Positions 44,754-53,410 of a stretch of DNA of 64,000 nt are shown one piece after another. The notes under the pieces were generated by a model that had not been told where the DNA came from, made no database searches, and saw only the letters and a list, made by a program, of their open reading frames with translations. The translations under genes and the position numbers were made by a program. Every line of letters begins with the position of its first letter. The stretch's first letter is position 1. The DNA is from Cryobacterium algoricola (lineage in GTDB: Bacteria > Actinomycetota > Actinomycetes > Actinomycetales > Microbacteriaceae), in NCBI RefSeq assembly GCF_004402485.1, contig NZ_SOFG01000011.1, forward strand, positions 434,001 through 498,000, written 5' to 3'.

Positions 44754-45824
44754 TCAGGTCGTGGGTCGCCGCATCCGGTCGAGGTCGGCGAGGAGAGCGC
44801 GGACCCGCGCCTCGATCTCGTCGCGAATCGCCCGGACGCCCTCCACCGGGAGCCCGACCGGGTCGGCGAGGTCCCAGTCGAGGTACGTGCGGCCGGGATA
44901 CACCGGGCACGCGTCGCCGCAGCCCATCGTGATCACGTAGTCCGCCGCCCGGACGACCTCGTCCGTCAACGGCTTCGGGTACTCGCCGGCGAGAGGAACG
45001 CCGATCTCGTCGAGCGCGGCGACGACCATCGGATTGACCCGGCCGGCCGGGGCTGACCCTGCCGTCAGGACCCGTACGCGGTCCCCGGCGAGCGACCGCA
45101 GAATCGCCGAGGCCATCTGGGATCGCCCCGCGTTCTGAACACAGACGAACAGCACCTCCGGAACGTCCGGTGCGTTCGGAACCTTCGCAGCGTCCGGTTC
45201 GTCCGGAACGTTCAGAGCGGCGGGGACACCCGGACTGCGCGACGCGCCAGTCCCGAACCGGCCGGCCGTCGGGCTCCGGTCGTTTGCCGTGGCGAGCGAC
45301 CGCAGCCGGTCGCCGGCGAAGCGCGCCGTGAACGAGGGAAGGTAGCGGGTGACCTTCGCCTGCCGGGCGAGGAGTTCATAGCTCTCGCGCACGTACCGTT
45401 CGACGGTTTCGTGCGAGAACGTGCCGCGGAACCGGGTCGCGAGGTCGTCGGTGATGCGTGCGAGCACGGGCGCAGCCACGACGGCCGCGATCTGGTCGCT
45501 GCCGTTCCCGGTCGTCTCGAGTACATCCCCGACTCGCTCGGGCACGACCGAGTACCAGACCTGCCGCCCCACCTGCTCCCGGGAGAGCAGGCCTTCCTCG
45601 GTCATGATGCGCATGTGGTGGCTGACGGTCGGCTGGCTCAGCCCGAGCGCCGTGGCGAGCTCGCCGACGAGTGCCCGGCCGTCCGGCCGGCCGACGATCA
45701 TGCCGAGGAGCTGCACCCGGGTCGGGTCGGCCATCGCGCGCAGGCTCCGGGCGATGTCCTCGGCTGCCGCGCGGTCGAGCGGCCGCAGCTCAACCTCAGG
45801 TGTATCGGCACGGTTGGTTCGCAT
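44754..45824 (-). CDS. ArsR regulator-arsenate reductase fusion
   Basis: This is a 356-residue fusion. Residues 15-110 are an ArsR HTH (LRAMADPTRVQLLGMIVG, LSQPTVSHHMRIM). Residues 125-195 are a three-helix-bundle domain found before actinobacterial ArsC proteins. A disordered linker follows. Residues 225-350 are a low-molecular-weight phosphatase-type arsenate reductase with the CX5R motif VCVQNAGRSQM and MGCGDACPVYPGR. The classic ArsR ligand motif ELCVCDL is absent, so the metal site is unclear. No arsenite exporter gene is adjacent. The operator overlaps the start codon. Confidence 0.9.
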   Translation of the reverse strand: MRTNRADTPEVELRPLDRAAAEDIARSLRAMADPTRVQLLGMIVGRPDGRALVGELATALGLSQPTVSHHMRIMTEEGLLSREQVGRQVWYSVVPERVGDVLETTGNGSDQIAAVVAAPVLARITDDLATRFRGTFSHETVERYVRESYELLARQAKVTRYLPSFTARFAGDRLRSLATANDRSPTAGRFGTGASRSPGVPAALNVPDEPDAAKVPNAPDVPEVLFVCVQNAGRSQMASAILRSLAGDRVRVLTAGSAPAGRVNPMVVAALDEIGVPLAGEYPKPLTDEVVRAADYVITMGCGDACPVYPGRTYLDWDLADPVGLPVEGVRAIRDEIEARVRALLADLDRMRRPTT

Positions 45825-45840
45825 AGACGCGAGTCTATGC
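45821..45840. promoter_or_regulatory. ArsR-type operator over the start codon
   Basis: GCATAGAC-GCGA-GTCTATGC is a perfect inverted repeat that includes the ATG (45822-45824, reverse strand) of the ArsR-ArsC gene. Binding there would block initiation, as expected for an autorepressed, possibly leaderless gene. Confidence 0.7.
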
Positions 45841-45956
45841 GACCGGGCAGGGGATGCCCCGGGCAGGCCGGGTGCGCCACCTGCCCGCTGTCGAGCGCGC
45901 CGGTTCCGCCGCTTCGCGCCCGCTGCGCCACCGCCTCACCAGCCCACGCGCCATGT

Positions 45957-45995
45957 CCGCCGCTTCGAGCCAGGCATGCCTGGCGCGAAGCGGCG
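45957..45995. repeat. Palindromic REP-like element, copy 3
   Basis: CCGCCGCTTCGAGCCAGGC then ATGCCTGGCGCGAAGCGGCG matches copies 1 and 2. A half-copy lies at about 45897-45920, and a doubled GGCGCGCGACCCGGGA follows. The stretch between the ArsR-ArsC and GntR genes is otherwise empty. Confidence 0.78.
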
Positions 45996-46070
45996 CAAGG
46001 GGCGCGCGACCCGGGAGGCGCGCGACCCGGGAGGCGCGCGGCCGGGTGGATGCCCCGGGCAGGCCGAGCC

Positions 46071-46781
46071 TTACTGGGACGGGTCGAGGGTGAACAGCTC
46101 CGGGTTGGTCTGCCGCACCGCGGCAATGTCGTTGAAGACCCGACGCAGGTGTTCCCGCATGGCGCTCGCGGCAGCATCCCCGTTGCCCGCCGCGAGCGAG
46201 TCGGTGATGACCTGATGCTGGTCGATCAGCACGCTCATTCCGGTGAAGGAGAGCGACAGGTGCCGCGCCCTGTCGAGGTGCGCCTTGGCCTGCGCGACCG
46301 TCCGCCAGGCGGAGCCGTGGCCACTGATGCCCATCAGGGTCGCGTGGAACTCCTCGTCGAGGGTGAAGAAGCCGGCCTGAGTCTTGCGACTGTCCGCGAT
46401 CCGCTGCGCGTCGATGATCGCGTTCAGCTCGGCGATGTCGTCCGGCGTCGCCCGGGCCACGGACTCGCTCAGGGCCGCGAGCTCGAGGGATTCCCGAACG
46501 AACTGGGCCGTCTCGATCTCCGAGAGCAGGATCGGCGCGACGAGAGTTCCGACCTGGGGAACTACGAAGACGAGCTGCTCCTCGGCGAGGAGGATGAGGC
46601 TCTCGCGGATCGGAGTGCGGGATAGCCCGAGCTGGCCGGCGAGCTCGTTCTCGGACAGCCGGGCGCCAGGCGCCAGCTCGAGGGTGATGATCTTCTGGCG
46701 AATGATCTCGAGTGCGTGCGTGCGGGCGTTACGCCGTGTGGCCGCGGGCCTGGCCCGCAACGCTCCCGAATCCATCGTCAT
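46071..46781 (-). CDS. GntR/FCD-family regulator (UxuR-like)
   Basis: This 236-residue regulator has a winged HTH (ARLSENELAGQLGLSRTPIR) and an FCD effector domain with conserved metal-site histidines (EEFHATLM, REHLRRVF). It lies directly downstream of uxuA on the same strand. The half-site CTAGTATGG just upstream of its start (46786-46794) also appears, inverted, before the uxu genes (49790-49798). Hexuronate-responsive repression is inferred from this context. Confidence 0.87.
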   Translation of the reverse strand: MTMDSGALRARPAATRRNARTHALEIIRQKIITLELAPGARLSENELAGQLGLSRTPIRESLILLAEEQLVFVVPQVGTLVAPILLSEIETAQFVRESLELAALSESVARATPDDIAELNAIIDAQRIADSRKTQAGFFTLDEEFHATLMGISGHGSAWRTVAQAKAHLDRARHLSLSFTGMSVLIDQHQVITDSLAAGNGDAAASAMREHLRRVFNDIAAVRQTNPELFTLDPSQ

Positions 46782-46785
46782 CTTT

Positions 46786-46794
46786 CTAGTATGG
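46786..46794. promoter_or_regulatory. Putative GntR half-operator
   Basis: CTAGTATGG lies 4 bp upstream of the GntR start. Its reverse complement CCATACTAG is present in the promoter region of the uxuB-uxuA unit. Confidence 0.4.
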
Positions 46795-46866
46795 GGCGCT
46801 GGTGTTGTTGCATGGTACAGCGCAGTGGGGCGGGCCCGGAGGTGCGGGCTCGCCCCATCAGGCGAT

Positions 46867-47943
46867 TCAGGCCTTGGAGCCCTTGTCGATGGCTTCCCAC
46901 AGCCCGTTCAGGTACGCGATTCCGAGCGCACGGTCGTACAGGCCGTAGCCCGGGCGGCCGGTCTCGCCCCAGATCATCCGGCCGTGGTCGGGACGGATGT
47001 ACCCGTCGAAACCGACGTCGTGGAAGGCCTTCATGATCTCGTAGATGTCGAGCGAGCCCATCTCGGAGAGGTGCGCGGCCTCCTCGAAGTTGTCGTTTCC
47101 GAGGTGCTTGATGTTGCGCACGTGGGCGAACGGCACCCGGTCGCGTCCGGCGAAGTAGCGGATGAGCGCGGGAACGTCGTTCTCCGGATTCTCACCGAGG
47201 CTGCCGGTGCAGAGGGTCAGCGCGTTGTGCGGGCTGTCCACCATCTCGACGATGGCCTTGAGGTCGTCGAAATTCTTCACGATCCGGGGCAGGCCGAAGA
47301 TCGGGCGGGGCGGGTCGTCCGGGTGGATCGCCATCTTCACGTCGTACTGCTCGCACGTCGGGATGATCGCCTCGAGGAAGTAGCGCAGGTTGTCGGAGAG
47401 CTTCTTCTCGTCGACGTCCGCGTACTGGGCGAAGAGTGCCTTGAGGCCCTTCATGCGCTCGGGCTCCCAGCCCGGCATGACGTAGCCGTTCGAGTCGCCC
47501 TCGACCGACGCGGCCATGCCCTCGGGGTCCATGGTGTCCACGATCGACTGGTCGTAGGCCATCGTCGTCGAACCGTCGGGAAGCGTCCTGGCCAGCTCGG
47601 TGCGCACCCAGTCGAAGACCGGCATGAAGTTGTAGCAGATGACCTTGATCCCGAACTCGGAGAGGTTCCTGATGGTCTCCTTGTAGTTCTCGATGTACTG
47701 GTCGCGGCTCGGGAGCCCGATCTTGATGTCGTCGTGGATGTTGACGCTCTCGATCACCTCGAGGCTCATCCCGGCGTCTTCGATCTGGGCTTTCAGCTCA
47801 GCGATCTTGGCCTTCGGCCAGACCTCGCCGACCGGGACGTCGTAGAGGGCGCCGACGACACCCTGGACGCCGGGAATCTGCCGGACCTGCCCGAGCGTGA
47901 TCTTGTCATCGTCGGGTCCGAACCACCGGAATGTCATTTGCAT
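46867..47943 (-). CDS. uxuA: Mannonate dehydratase
   Basis: UxuA dehydrates D-mannonate to 2-keto-3-deoxygluconate in glucuronate breakdown. The 358-residue protein opens with [20 protein letters not shown] and has [15 protein letters not shown], the metal-site block [20 protein letters not shown], and PDHGRM near the end, all typical of UxuA. GGAG precedes the ATG at 47943. It overlaps the end of uxuB by 10 bp, so the two are co-translated. Confidence 0.95.
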   Translation of the reverse strand: MQMTFRWFGPDDDKITLGQVRQIPGVQGVVGALYDVPVGEVWPKAKIAELKAQIEDAGMSLEVIESVNIHDDIKIGLPSRDQYIENYKETIRNLSEFGIKVICYNFMPVFDWVRTELARTLPDGSTTMAYDQSIVDTMDPEGMAASVEGDSNGYVMPGWEPERMKGLKALFAQYADVDEKKLSDNLRYFLEAIIPTCEQYDVKMAIHPDDPPRPIFGLPRIVKNFDDLKAIVEMVDSPHNALTLCTGSLGENPENDVPALIRYFAGRDRVPFAHVRNIKHLGNDNFEEAAHLSEMGSLDIYEIMKAFHDVGFDGYIRPDHGRMIWGETGRPGYGLYDRALGIAYLNGLWEAIDKGSKA

Positions 47944-49595
47944 GATGCTGTCTCCTCTGTCTTGCTTGTGGTGCCGTTGCTTGTGGTGCTCGCGTACTTG
48001 TGCAGCGTGTTGCGGACCGCTCCGGGGCCCGCGACGAGTTCTTCGACGTACCCCTCGATCCGCGCACCGAGTGCGGTGTCGTACAGGTTCAGCCCGAAGA
48101 TGTCCCGGTTGGACAGGATCGGGTGCAGCCGCCTGCCGACGCTCGCCGGGTCGCCGAGACGGATGTCGCTCACGTACCGGCGCAGGTGCTCGTTCATCGG
48201 GTCGGGGCTCAGTTCGAACGGCTCTCCGTTGTCGTCGAGCCCGAGCAGGTAGCGGCACCAGCCGGCGATCGCGAGCGGGATGAACGTCAGCTCGTCGACG
48301 GTGTCGCTGTTGCGGTAGAGCTTGATCGTCTCGCCGAAGCGGATGCCGACCTTCTGCGAGGTATCGGAGGCGATCCTCTGCGGGGTGTCCGGGATGCGCT
48401 TGTTCGGCAGCCGTTCCCCGACGACCTGGTCGAGGAAGCTCTTCGGATCGATGATGCCGGGGTTCGTCACGACGGGAAGTCCCTCGGCATAGCCGATCCC
48501 GTTGATCAGGGCCGAAATGTCGGCATCTGCGGTTTCGTCGGCGATCGAGGTGAAGCCCAGCAGGCATCCGTAGATCGCCATGGCCGTGTGCAGCGGGTTG
48601 AGGCACGTGCACACCTTCATGCGTTCCACCTTGTTGACGGTGTCCCGGTCGGTGAAGTACACGCCGGCCTTCTCGAGCGGCGGCCGGCCGTTCGGGAAGG
48701 TGTCTTCGATGACGAGGTAGTTGACCTCCTCGGTGTTCACGAAGGGCGCCGTCGTGGTGTGCTTCTGCGTGACCAGGATCTCGGTGTCGCCGAATCCCGC
48801 TGCCCGCAGCTCGCCGGCGACGGAGGCAGACGGGCTCGGTGTGATCCGGTCGATCATGCTCCAGGGGAAGGCGACCTTGGCCGGGTCGGTGAGGTAGCCG
48901 AGGAACCCGTCGTCGACGAAGCCGCGGCCTTTCCAGGCGCGGGCGACCACGACGATCGCGTCGCGGAGCTTCTCGCCGTTGTGGGAGAAGTTGTCGGTGC
49001 TGACCATCGCGATCGGGGCCGCGCCGGCCCGATAGCGCTCGAGGAGGAGTGAGGCGAGATGCGCCATGGTGTGCCGCGCGTGGTCGGGGCCCGCCTCGAT
49101 GTCCCCGAGCACAAGCTGGGAGAGCTCACCGTCCGGGCCCTTCAGGTTGTAGCCCTTCTCGGTGATCGTGACAGTGGCGAGCTGCAGGCTCGGGTTGGCG
49201 AAGATCGCCCTGACCCGCGCGGTGGCGGCCGGATTCGACTCCGCGAGGTAGTGGCTCTCGGTGATGCTCGCGATCAGTTCCTTTTCGATGGCACCGTTCG
49301 CCTTCATCACGACGGTCAGCGAGAGGTTGTCGCGACCCTGGTAGATCGTCTCGATCAGTTCATCGTCGTAGGTGTCGACGACGACGATTCCGGTGTCGCT
49401 CTCACCCTCGTTGAGCAGTCGCTGCTGCAGCGAGGCGTGCAGGCAGCGGAACAGGTTCCCGCCGCCGAAGTGGATCCAGGCCGGGTTCGCCGTGGTGGCT
49501 CGCGTGACCGCGGCGCGGTCGAAACGCGGCACGGCGATGCCGGCCGCTTCGAACGCCGCGAGGTTCTGCATGGTTTCAGTCGTGAGCGTCAGCAT
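47934..49595 (-). CDS. uxuB: Fructuronate reductase (mannitol dehydrogenase family)
   Basis: UxuB reduces D-fructuronate to D-mannonate, the step before UxuA. The 553-residue polyol-dehydrogenase protein shows [20 protein letters not shown], the TITEKGYNL motif, [13 protein letters not shown] and the C-terminal [15 protein letters not shown]. Related mannitol/altronate dehydrogenases share these blocks, but the neighbouring uxuA supports fructuronate. The ATG at 49595 overlaps the stop of a small transporter remnant. Its tail is a Thr/Ser-rich extension running into uxuA. Confidence 0.9.
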   Translation of the reverse strand: MLTLTTETMQNLAAFEAAGIAVPRFDRAAVTRATTANPAWIHFGGGNLFRCLHASLQQRLLNEGESDTGIVVVDTYDDELIETIYQGRDNLSLTVVMKANGAIEKELIASITESHYLAESNPAATARVRAIFANPSLQLATVTITEKGYNLKGPDGELSQLVLGDIEAGPDHARHTMAHLASLLLERYRAGAAPIAMVSTDNFSHNGEKLRDAIVVVARAWKGRGFVDDGFLGYLTDPAKVAFPWSMIDRITPSPSASVAGELRAAGFGDTEILVTQKHTTTAPFVNTEEVNYLVIEDTFPNGRPPLEKAGVYFTDRDTVNKVERMKVCTCLNPLHTAMAIYGCLLGFTSIADETADADISALINGIGYAEGLPVVTNPGIIDPKSFLDQVVGERLPNKRIPDTPQRIASDTSQKVGIRFGETIKLYRNSDTVDELTFIPLAIAGWCRYLLGLDDNGEPFELSPDPMNEHLRRYVSDIRLGDPASVGRRLHPILSNRDIFGLNLYDTALGARIEGYVEELVAGPGAVRNTLHKYASTTSNGTTSKTEETASCK

Positions 49596-49723
49596 CAGTT
49601 CTTGGCTCCCGCCGTTGTCAGTTCGACCTGGATCTGCTCGAGCGTCTTGCCCTTATTCTCCGGGACGAGCTTGTACGTGCCGGCGTGTGCTTGGGGTTGT
49701 GCTGGTGCGTGTGCGACGGTCAT
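49595..49723 (-). pseudogene. Remnant of a sugar MFS transporter (42 residues)
   Basis: This small frame has a strong ribosome site (AGGAAGG) before the ATG at 49723 and its stop overlaps the uxuB start. Its second half reads YKLVPENKGKTLEQIQVE, which is the signature C-terminal tail of MFS sugar porters (VPETKGKSLEEI). The first 15 residues (MTVAHAPAQPQAHAG) look like an ordinary cytosolic N-terminus. All twelve membrane helices are missing, so an in-frame internal deletion of a hexuronate transporter is the simplest reading. It may survive because it drives translation of uxuB. Confidence 0.75.
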
Positions 49724-49940
49724 TGTCGCCACCTTCCTGGGGATGGAGCTCGTCCGGGGACGGATGGCCCCTGGTTGCGTTGACTACTACCATACTAGTG
49801 TTCTCATGCAGCTGCACTCCATTTCTGGACAACGCGCGGCGGCCACAACGACGGCGAGCGCGGGTGGTGCGCCGCAGCGCGGGTGGCGGACCACCAGCGG
49901 AACGGCGCAATACCCGCGCTCGGTGCGCGACGGTCGCCGA
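49724..49940 (-). promoter_or_regulatory. Promoter region of the uxu unit with repeat
   Basis: The half-site CCATACTAG at 49790-49798 is shared with the GntR gene. Farther from the genes, 49856-49929 is another copy of the GAGCGCGGG...GCAGCGCGGGTGG repeat seen at 29109-29231. No coding sequence is supported here. Confidence 0.5.
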
Positions 49941-52019
49941 CTACAGGCCGGACGCCACCTCGAAGGCGTCCCAGATCCCGTACATGATGTTCGACACCTT
50001 CCGCGCATCTCCGAGCAAGTGGAGTTCCTTGCCCGAGTCACGGACGGCCTCATAGAGCGTCCTGTTCGAGGTGTAGCCGACCGAGAGGATCACCGATTCG
50101 CTCGCGATCTCCCGCTCGCTGCCGCCGACGGCCACGACGACACCGCGTGGTGTCGCGCGCAGCACCGTGGCGGAGGTCACCGTCGCGATTCCCTTGAACG
50201 GCATCAGCTCGTGCAACATCATGTGGTTCGCTTCACAGAGCGGACCGGACACCTCGAGGATGTCCTCGGCCTGCTCGACGATCGTGACGTTCACCCCGTG
50301 GTCGGCGAGGTGCAGGGCGAGCTCGCACCCGACGAGACCGCCGCCGACGATCACCGTCCTCGCGCCCGGGTCCGAGACCCCCTCGAGCACATCGGCGGCA
50401 GAGAACACCGGGACACCGCCCGGAAGCGCGAAGAGACGTGGTACCGAACCGGTTGCGACGATGATCTCGTCCGCAGCGGATGCCGCGATCACCTTCTCGT
50501 CGACCGGTGAATTCAGGTGCACCTCGACTCCAAGGTCGGCCAGCGTCGCCTCGTACCAGCGGATCAGCGCGAGGTCGTCCTCCTTGAAATCAGGGACACC
50601 GCCGGGGATCAGGTTTCCGCCGAGCGCCACGGAGGCCTCGTAGATGATGGGCACGTGCCCGCGGAGCGCGAGCACCCTGGCCGCCTCGCAACCGGCGACT
50701 CCGCCGCCGACGATCATCACGGTCTTCGACCGGAGCGCCGGGTGCAGGCGCCACTCGGCCTCGCGTCCGCACTGTGGGTTGACCGCGCAGTTTATGGCGG
50801 CGAACGCTTCGATCCGGCCGATGCAGCCCTCCTGGCAGGAGAGGCATGGGCGAATCAGGTTCTGGTGCCCGCTGTGCAGCTTGTTAACGTAGTCGGCGTC
50901 GGCGAGCAGCGGGCGGCCGAGCGAGACGAGGTCCGTCGCACCGTCCTCGACCGCGGCGAGCGCGATGTCCGGGTCGTCCATCCGACCGGCGCAGATGACC
51001 TTGATGCCGACCGCGTCGCTGACCGCCTTGGCGAAGGGCACGTAGAGACCCTTCTTCTGGTACATCGGCGGGTGGTTCCAGAACCAGGAGTCGTACGTGC
51101 CCACATCGATGTCAAGGGCGTCGTAGCCGTACTCCTCGAAGAGGCGCGCGGCCTCCAGGCCCTCCGGGAGATCGCGGCCCTTCTCGACGAAGTCCTCTCC
51201 GGGAAGGCCGCCCTCTCGCCAGTCCTTCACGAACGACTTGGGGCTGAATCGCAGCGTCACTGGGTAGTCGGCGCCGCAGCGTTCCTTGATCTCGTCGACG
51301 ATCTCGCGGGCGAAGCGCAGCCGGTTGTCGAGGCTTCCGCCGTACTCGTCGGTGCGCTGGTTATAGAACGACGTTGCGAACTGGTCGAGCAGGTAGCCCT
51401 CGTGCACGGCGTGGATCTGTATGCCGTCGAATCCGGCGCGCTGGGCGAGAACCGCGGAATCTCCCATGCTGCGTACCGTCGCATGGATCTCCTCGACCGT
51501 CATCTCGCGGCAGATGGCTTCAGACCAGCGATGCTTGATCGGCGACGGGGCGACGGGCTGCGCGCCGCCCTGCAGGAAGGAGGTCATGATGACCCGCCCG
51601 AAGCCGGCGCCGAGCTGGAGCATGATCTTCGCGTCGTAGGCGTGCACCCGTTCGACGAGTTCGCGGCTCGTCCGCAGGAACGCACCGGGGTTCCGCATCG
51701 GCATCGGCACGCTGCCGTTCGGAAACTTCTCCGCCGGGTTCGTGACGGGCGTAATCCCCGTGATGATGAGCCCGACGCCGCCGCGGGCTCGCGCGACGTA
51801 GTACTCGATGCCGCGCGAATTCCAGCCGCCCTCCGCATCGGAGAAACCGAGGGGCCCCATCGGCGCCATCGCGAAGCGGTTCTTGAGCTCCATCGAGCCG
51901 ATGTTCGTCGGCTCGAACAGCCGGCGATACCGAACGGATGCGCGGGGCGCCGCCGGAGAGGTGGGTGCAGCGGATGCTGGTGGTGCAGTCTTAATCGTTG
52001 GGACAGTCAGGATTGACGT
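49941..52019 (-). CDS. Old-yellow-enzyme/dienoyl-CoA-reductase-type flavin oxidoreductase
   Basis: This large redox enzyme has three parts. They are an N-terminal FMN barrel (YRRLFEPTNIGSMELKNRFA), a 4Fe-4S cysteine cluster motif (RPCLSCQEGCIGR plus a later Cys), and FAD and NAD(P) Rossmann domains (VMIVGGGVAGCEAAR, VIVGGGLVGCELALH). The conserved N-terminus begins before the first ATG at 51893. No ATG, GTG or TTG exists upstream in frame. A strong AAGGAGG (52028-52034) stands 8 bases before an ACG at 52019, taken here as the start (692 codons). The canonical alternative would lose conserved residues. The substrate is unknown. Confidence 0.82.
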   Translation of the reverse strand, partial: TSILTVPTIKTAPPASAAPTSPAAPRASVRYRRLFEPTNIGSMELKNRFAMAPMGPLGFSDAEGGWNSRGIEYYVARARGGVGLIITGITPVTNPAEKFPNGSVPMPMRNPGAFLRTSRELVERVHAYDAKIMLQLGAGFGRVIMTSFLQGGAQPVAPSPIKHRWSEAICREMTVEEIHATVRSMGDSAVLAQRAGFDGIQIHAVHEGYLLDQFATSFYNQRTDEYGGSLDNRLRFAREIVDEIKERCGADYPVTLRFSPKSFVKDWREGGLPGEDFVEKGRDLPEGLEAARLFEEYGYDALDIDVGTYDSWFWNHPPMYQKKGLYVPFAKAVSDAVGIKVICAGRMDDPDIALAAVEDGATDLVSLGRPLLADADYVNKLHSGHQNLIRPCLSCQEGCIGRIEAFAAINCAVNPQCGREAEWRLHPALRSKTVMIVGGGVAGCEAARVLALRGHVPIIYEASVALGGNLIPGGVPDFKEDDLALIRWYEATLADLGVEVHLNSPVDEKVIAASAADEIIVATGSVPRLFALPGGVPVFSAADVLEGVSDPGARTVIVGGGLVGCELALHLADHGVNVTIVEQAEDILEVSGPLCEANHMMLHELMPFKGIATVTSATVLRATPRGVVVAVGGSEREIASESVILSVGYTSNRTLYEAVRDSGKELHLLGDARKVSNIMYGIWDAFEVASGL

Positions 52020-52050
52020 AGCGGTATCCTCCTTGGTTGAGTGGATCCGC

Positions 52051-52064
52051 CAACATCGTTGTCA
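52051..52064. promoter_or_regulatory. LacI-type operator candidate upstream of the oxidoreductase
   Basis: CAACATCGTTGTCA matches operator 2 of the sugar operon (35912-35925) at 12 of 14 bases. It lies just upstream of the AAGGAGG ribosome site of the flavin oxidoreductase gene. Confidence 0.4.
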
Positions 52065-52167
52065 AGGGTGCGACTTCTACGGAGAAGCCGCGACGGTCCC
52101 TCCCTCCCCACGGTACGCTCGGCACGGCCGGGGAGCCCGACGAAACGGCCGGTCAGACGCTTTCAGC

Positions 52168-53241
52168 TCAGTGCTCGTGGCGGTGGTGCATGTCGGGGTA
52201 GTGCTCGTGCGTGTGGGTGAGGGCTTCGTGGGTGTGTTCGTGCTTGTGCCAGGTCCCCGATGACACCGGTTCGGCATGCTCGTGCTGGTGATGCTCGTCG
52301 TGAGTGTGCCAATGGTCGTGCGTGATCGGTTCGTGGGTGTGTTCGTGCTCATGGCGTTCGGTGAGGTGCAGCCAGATCCCGACGGCCATCAGGAGGCCGG
52401 CGATGACGAGCGGCCACGTCACGGCGTCGCCGAGGATGATGGCGAGCACGGCACCGAAGAACGGGGCGACCGAGAAGTATGCCCCGGCCCGCGCCGTACC
52501 GACGTGGCGCATCGCCACGATGAACAGAACCAGGCTGATGCCGTAGGCGAAGAACCCGACGACGAGTGCCGCGGCGATGTTGCCGGCCGCCGGGAGCTGT
52601 GCACCGAGGAGGAAGGCGAGGGCCAGGTTGACCGGCCCGGCGACGGAACCCTTGATCGCGGCGAGCCACGTCGCATCCGTCAGCGCGATCTTGCGCGTGA
52701 GGTTGTTGTCGAGTCCCCAGCACAGGCACGCGCCCAGGATGGCCAGGGACGGCCAGGCGCTGCCGAAGTTCGCGCCGCCGGGAGTGCTCAGGATGACAGC
52801 GCCGGCTACGATCGCCAGCATTCCGAGGGCGATGCGCCGATCGAAATTCTCCTTGAAGACGAACCACGCCAGTACCGCGGTGAAGACTCCTTCGGCGTTC
52901 AGCAGCAGCGACGCGCCCGATGCCGGCATGTTCGAGAGCCCGAGCATCAGGAGGACCGGGCCGAAGATCCCGCCGAAGAGGATCGCACCGGACAGCGGCA
53001 CCCACTCGACCCGGCTGAGCCGCACCCGGGGCGAGCGGCGAATGAGCCGGATCAGGCCGAGGCCGATCCCGGACCCGCAGTACAGCAGGCCGGCCAGCAT
53101 CCACGGGCTGACCTCACCGAGGAGAAGTTTGGCCAGAGGCGTTCCGGCACCGAACAGCACCGCCGACACCAGAGCCGCCTGGACCCCGCGGTTAGCGAGG
53201 GCGCCCGCCCTCGAGCCGTTCGAATTCGATCGTGTCGTCAT
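52168..53241 (-). CDS. DMT/EamA transporter with histidine-rich tail
   Basis: This 357-residue membrane protein has about ten helices in two EamA repeats (LLYCGSGIGLGLIRLIRR, LNAEGVFTAVLAWFVFKENF, LILGACLCWGLDNNLTRK-like). After the last helix, about 60 cytoplasmic residues contain more than 20 histidines (HEHEHTHEPITHDHWHTHDE). Such tails bind Ni, Co or Zn, so a metal or metal-chelate transport role is likely but unproven. The start is the ATG at 53241. It lies upstream of the flavin oxidoreductase gene on the same strand. Confidence 0.85.
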   Translation of the reverse strand: MTTRSNSNGSRAGALANRGVQAALVSAVLFGAGTPLAKLLLGEVSPWMLAGLLYCGSGIGLGLIRLIRRSPRVRLSRVEWVPLSGAILFGGIFGPVLLMLGLSNMPASGASLLLNAEGVFTAVLAWFVFKENFDRRIALGMLAIVAGAVILSTPGGANFGSAWPSLAILGACLCWGLDNNLTRKIALTDATWLAAIKGSVAGPVNLALAFLLGAQLPAAGNIAAALVVGFFAYGISLVLFIVAMRHVGTARAGAYFSVAPFFGAVLAIILGDAVTWPLVIAGLLMAVGIWLHLTERHEHEHTHEPITHDHWHTHDEHHQHEHAEPVSSGTWHKHEHTHEALTHTHEHYPDMHHRHEH

Positions 53242-53410
53242 CCACACAGTGTCCCAGAAGACGGCGCGAACTTGCTTCGGCAGCAGACTGCGCACGTACG
53301 GTTTCGGCTCGCCTGTCCTCAACAAAGTTCATCTGACCGGGTTTTCCACAGGCCAGCTGTGGGCGTGCGGATGCCGGTGGAATGTCGGTGGTGGTCCGTA
53401 GAGTGCCCCC

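Noticed and set aside
44155..44940. Frames across the 128-bp tandem repeats
   Set aside because: The translation is a doubled Arg/Ser-rich string with no initiation signal; the repeats are better explained as non-coding.
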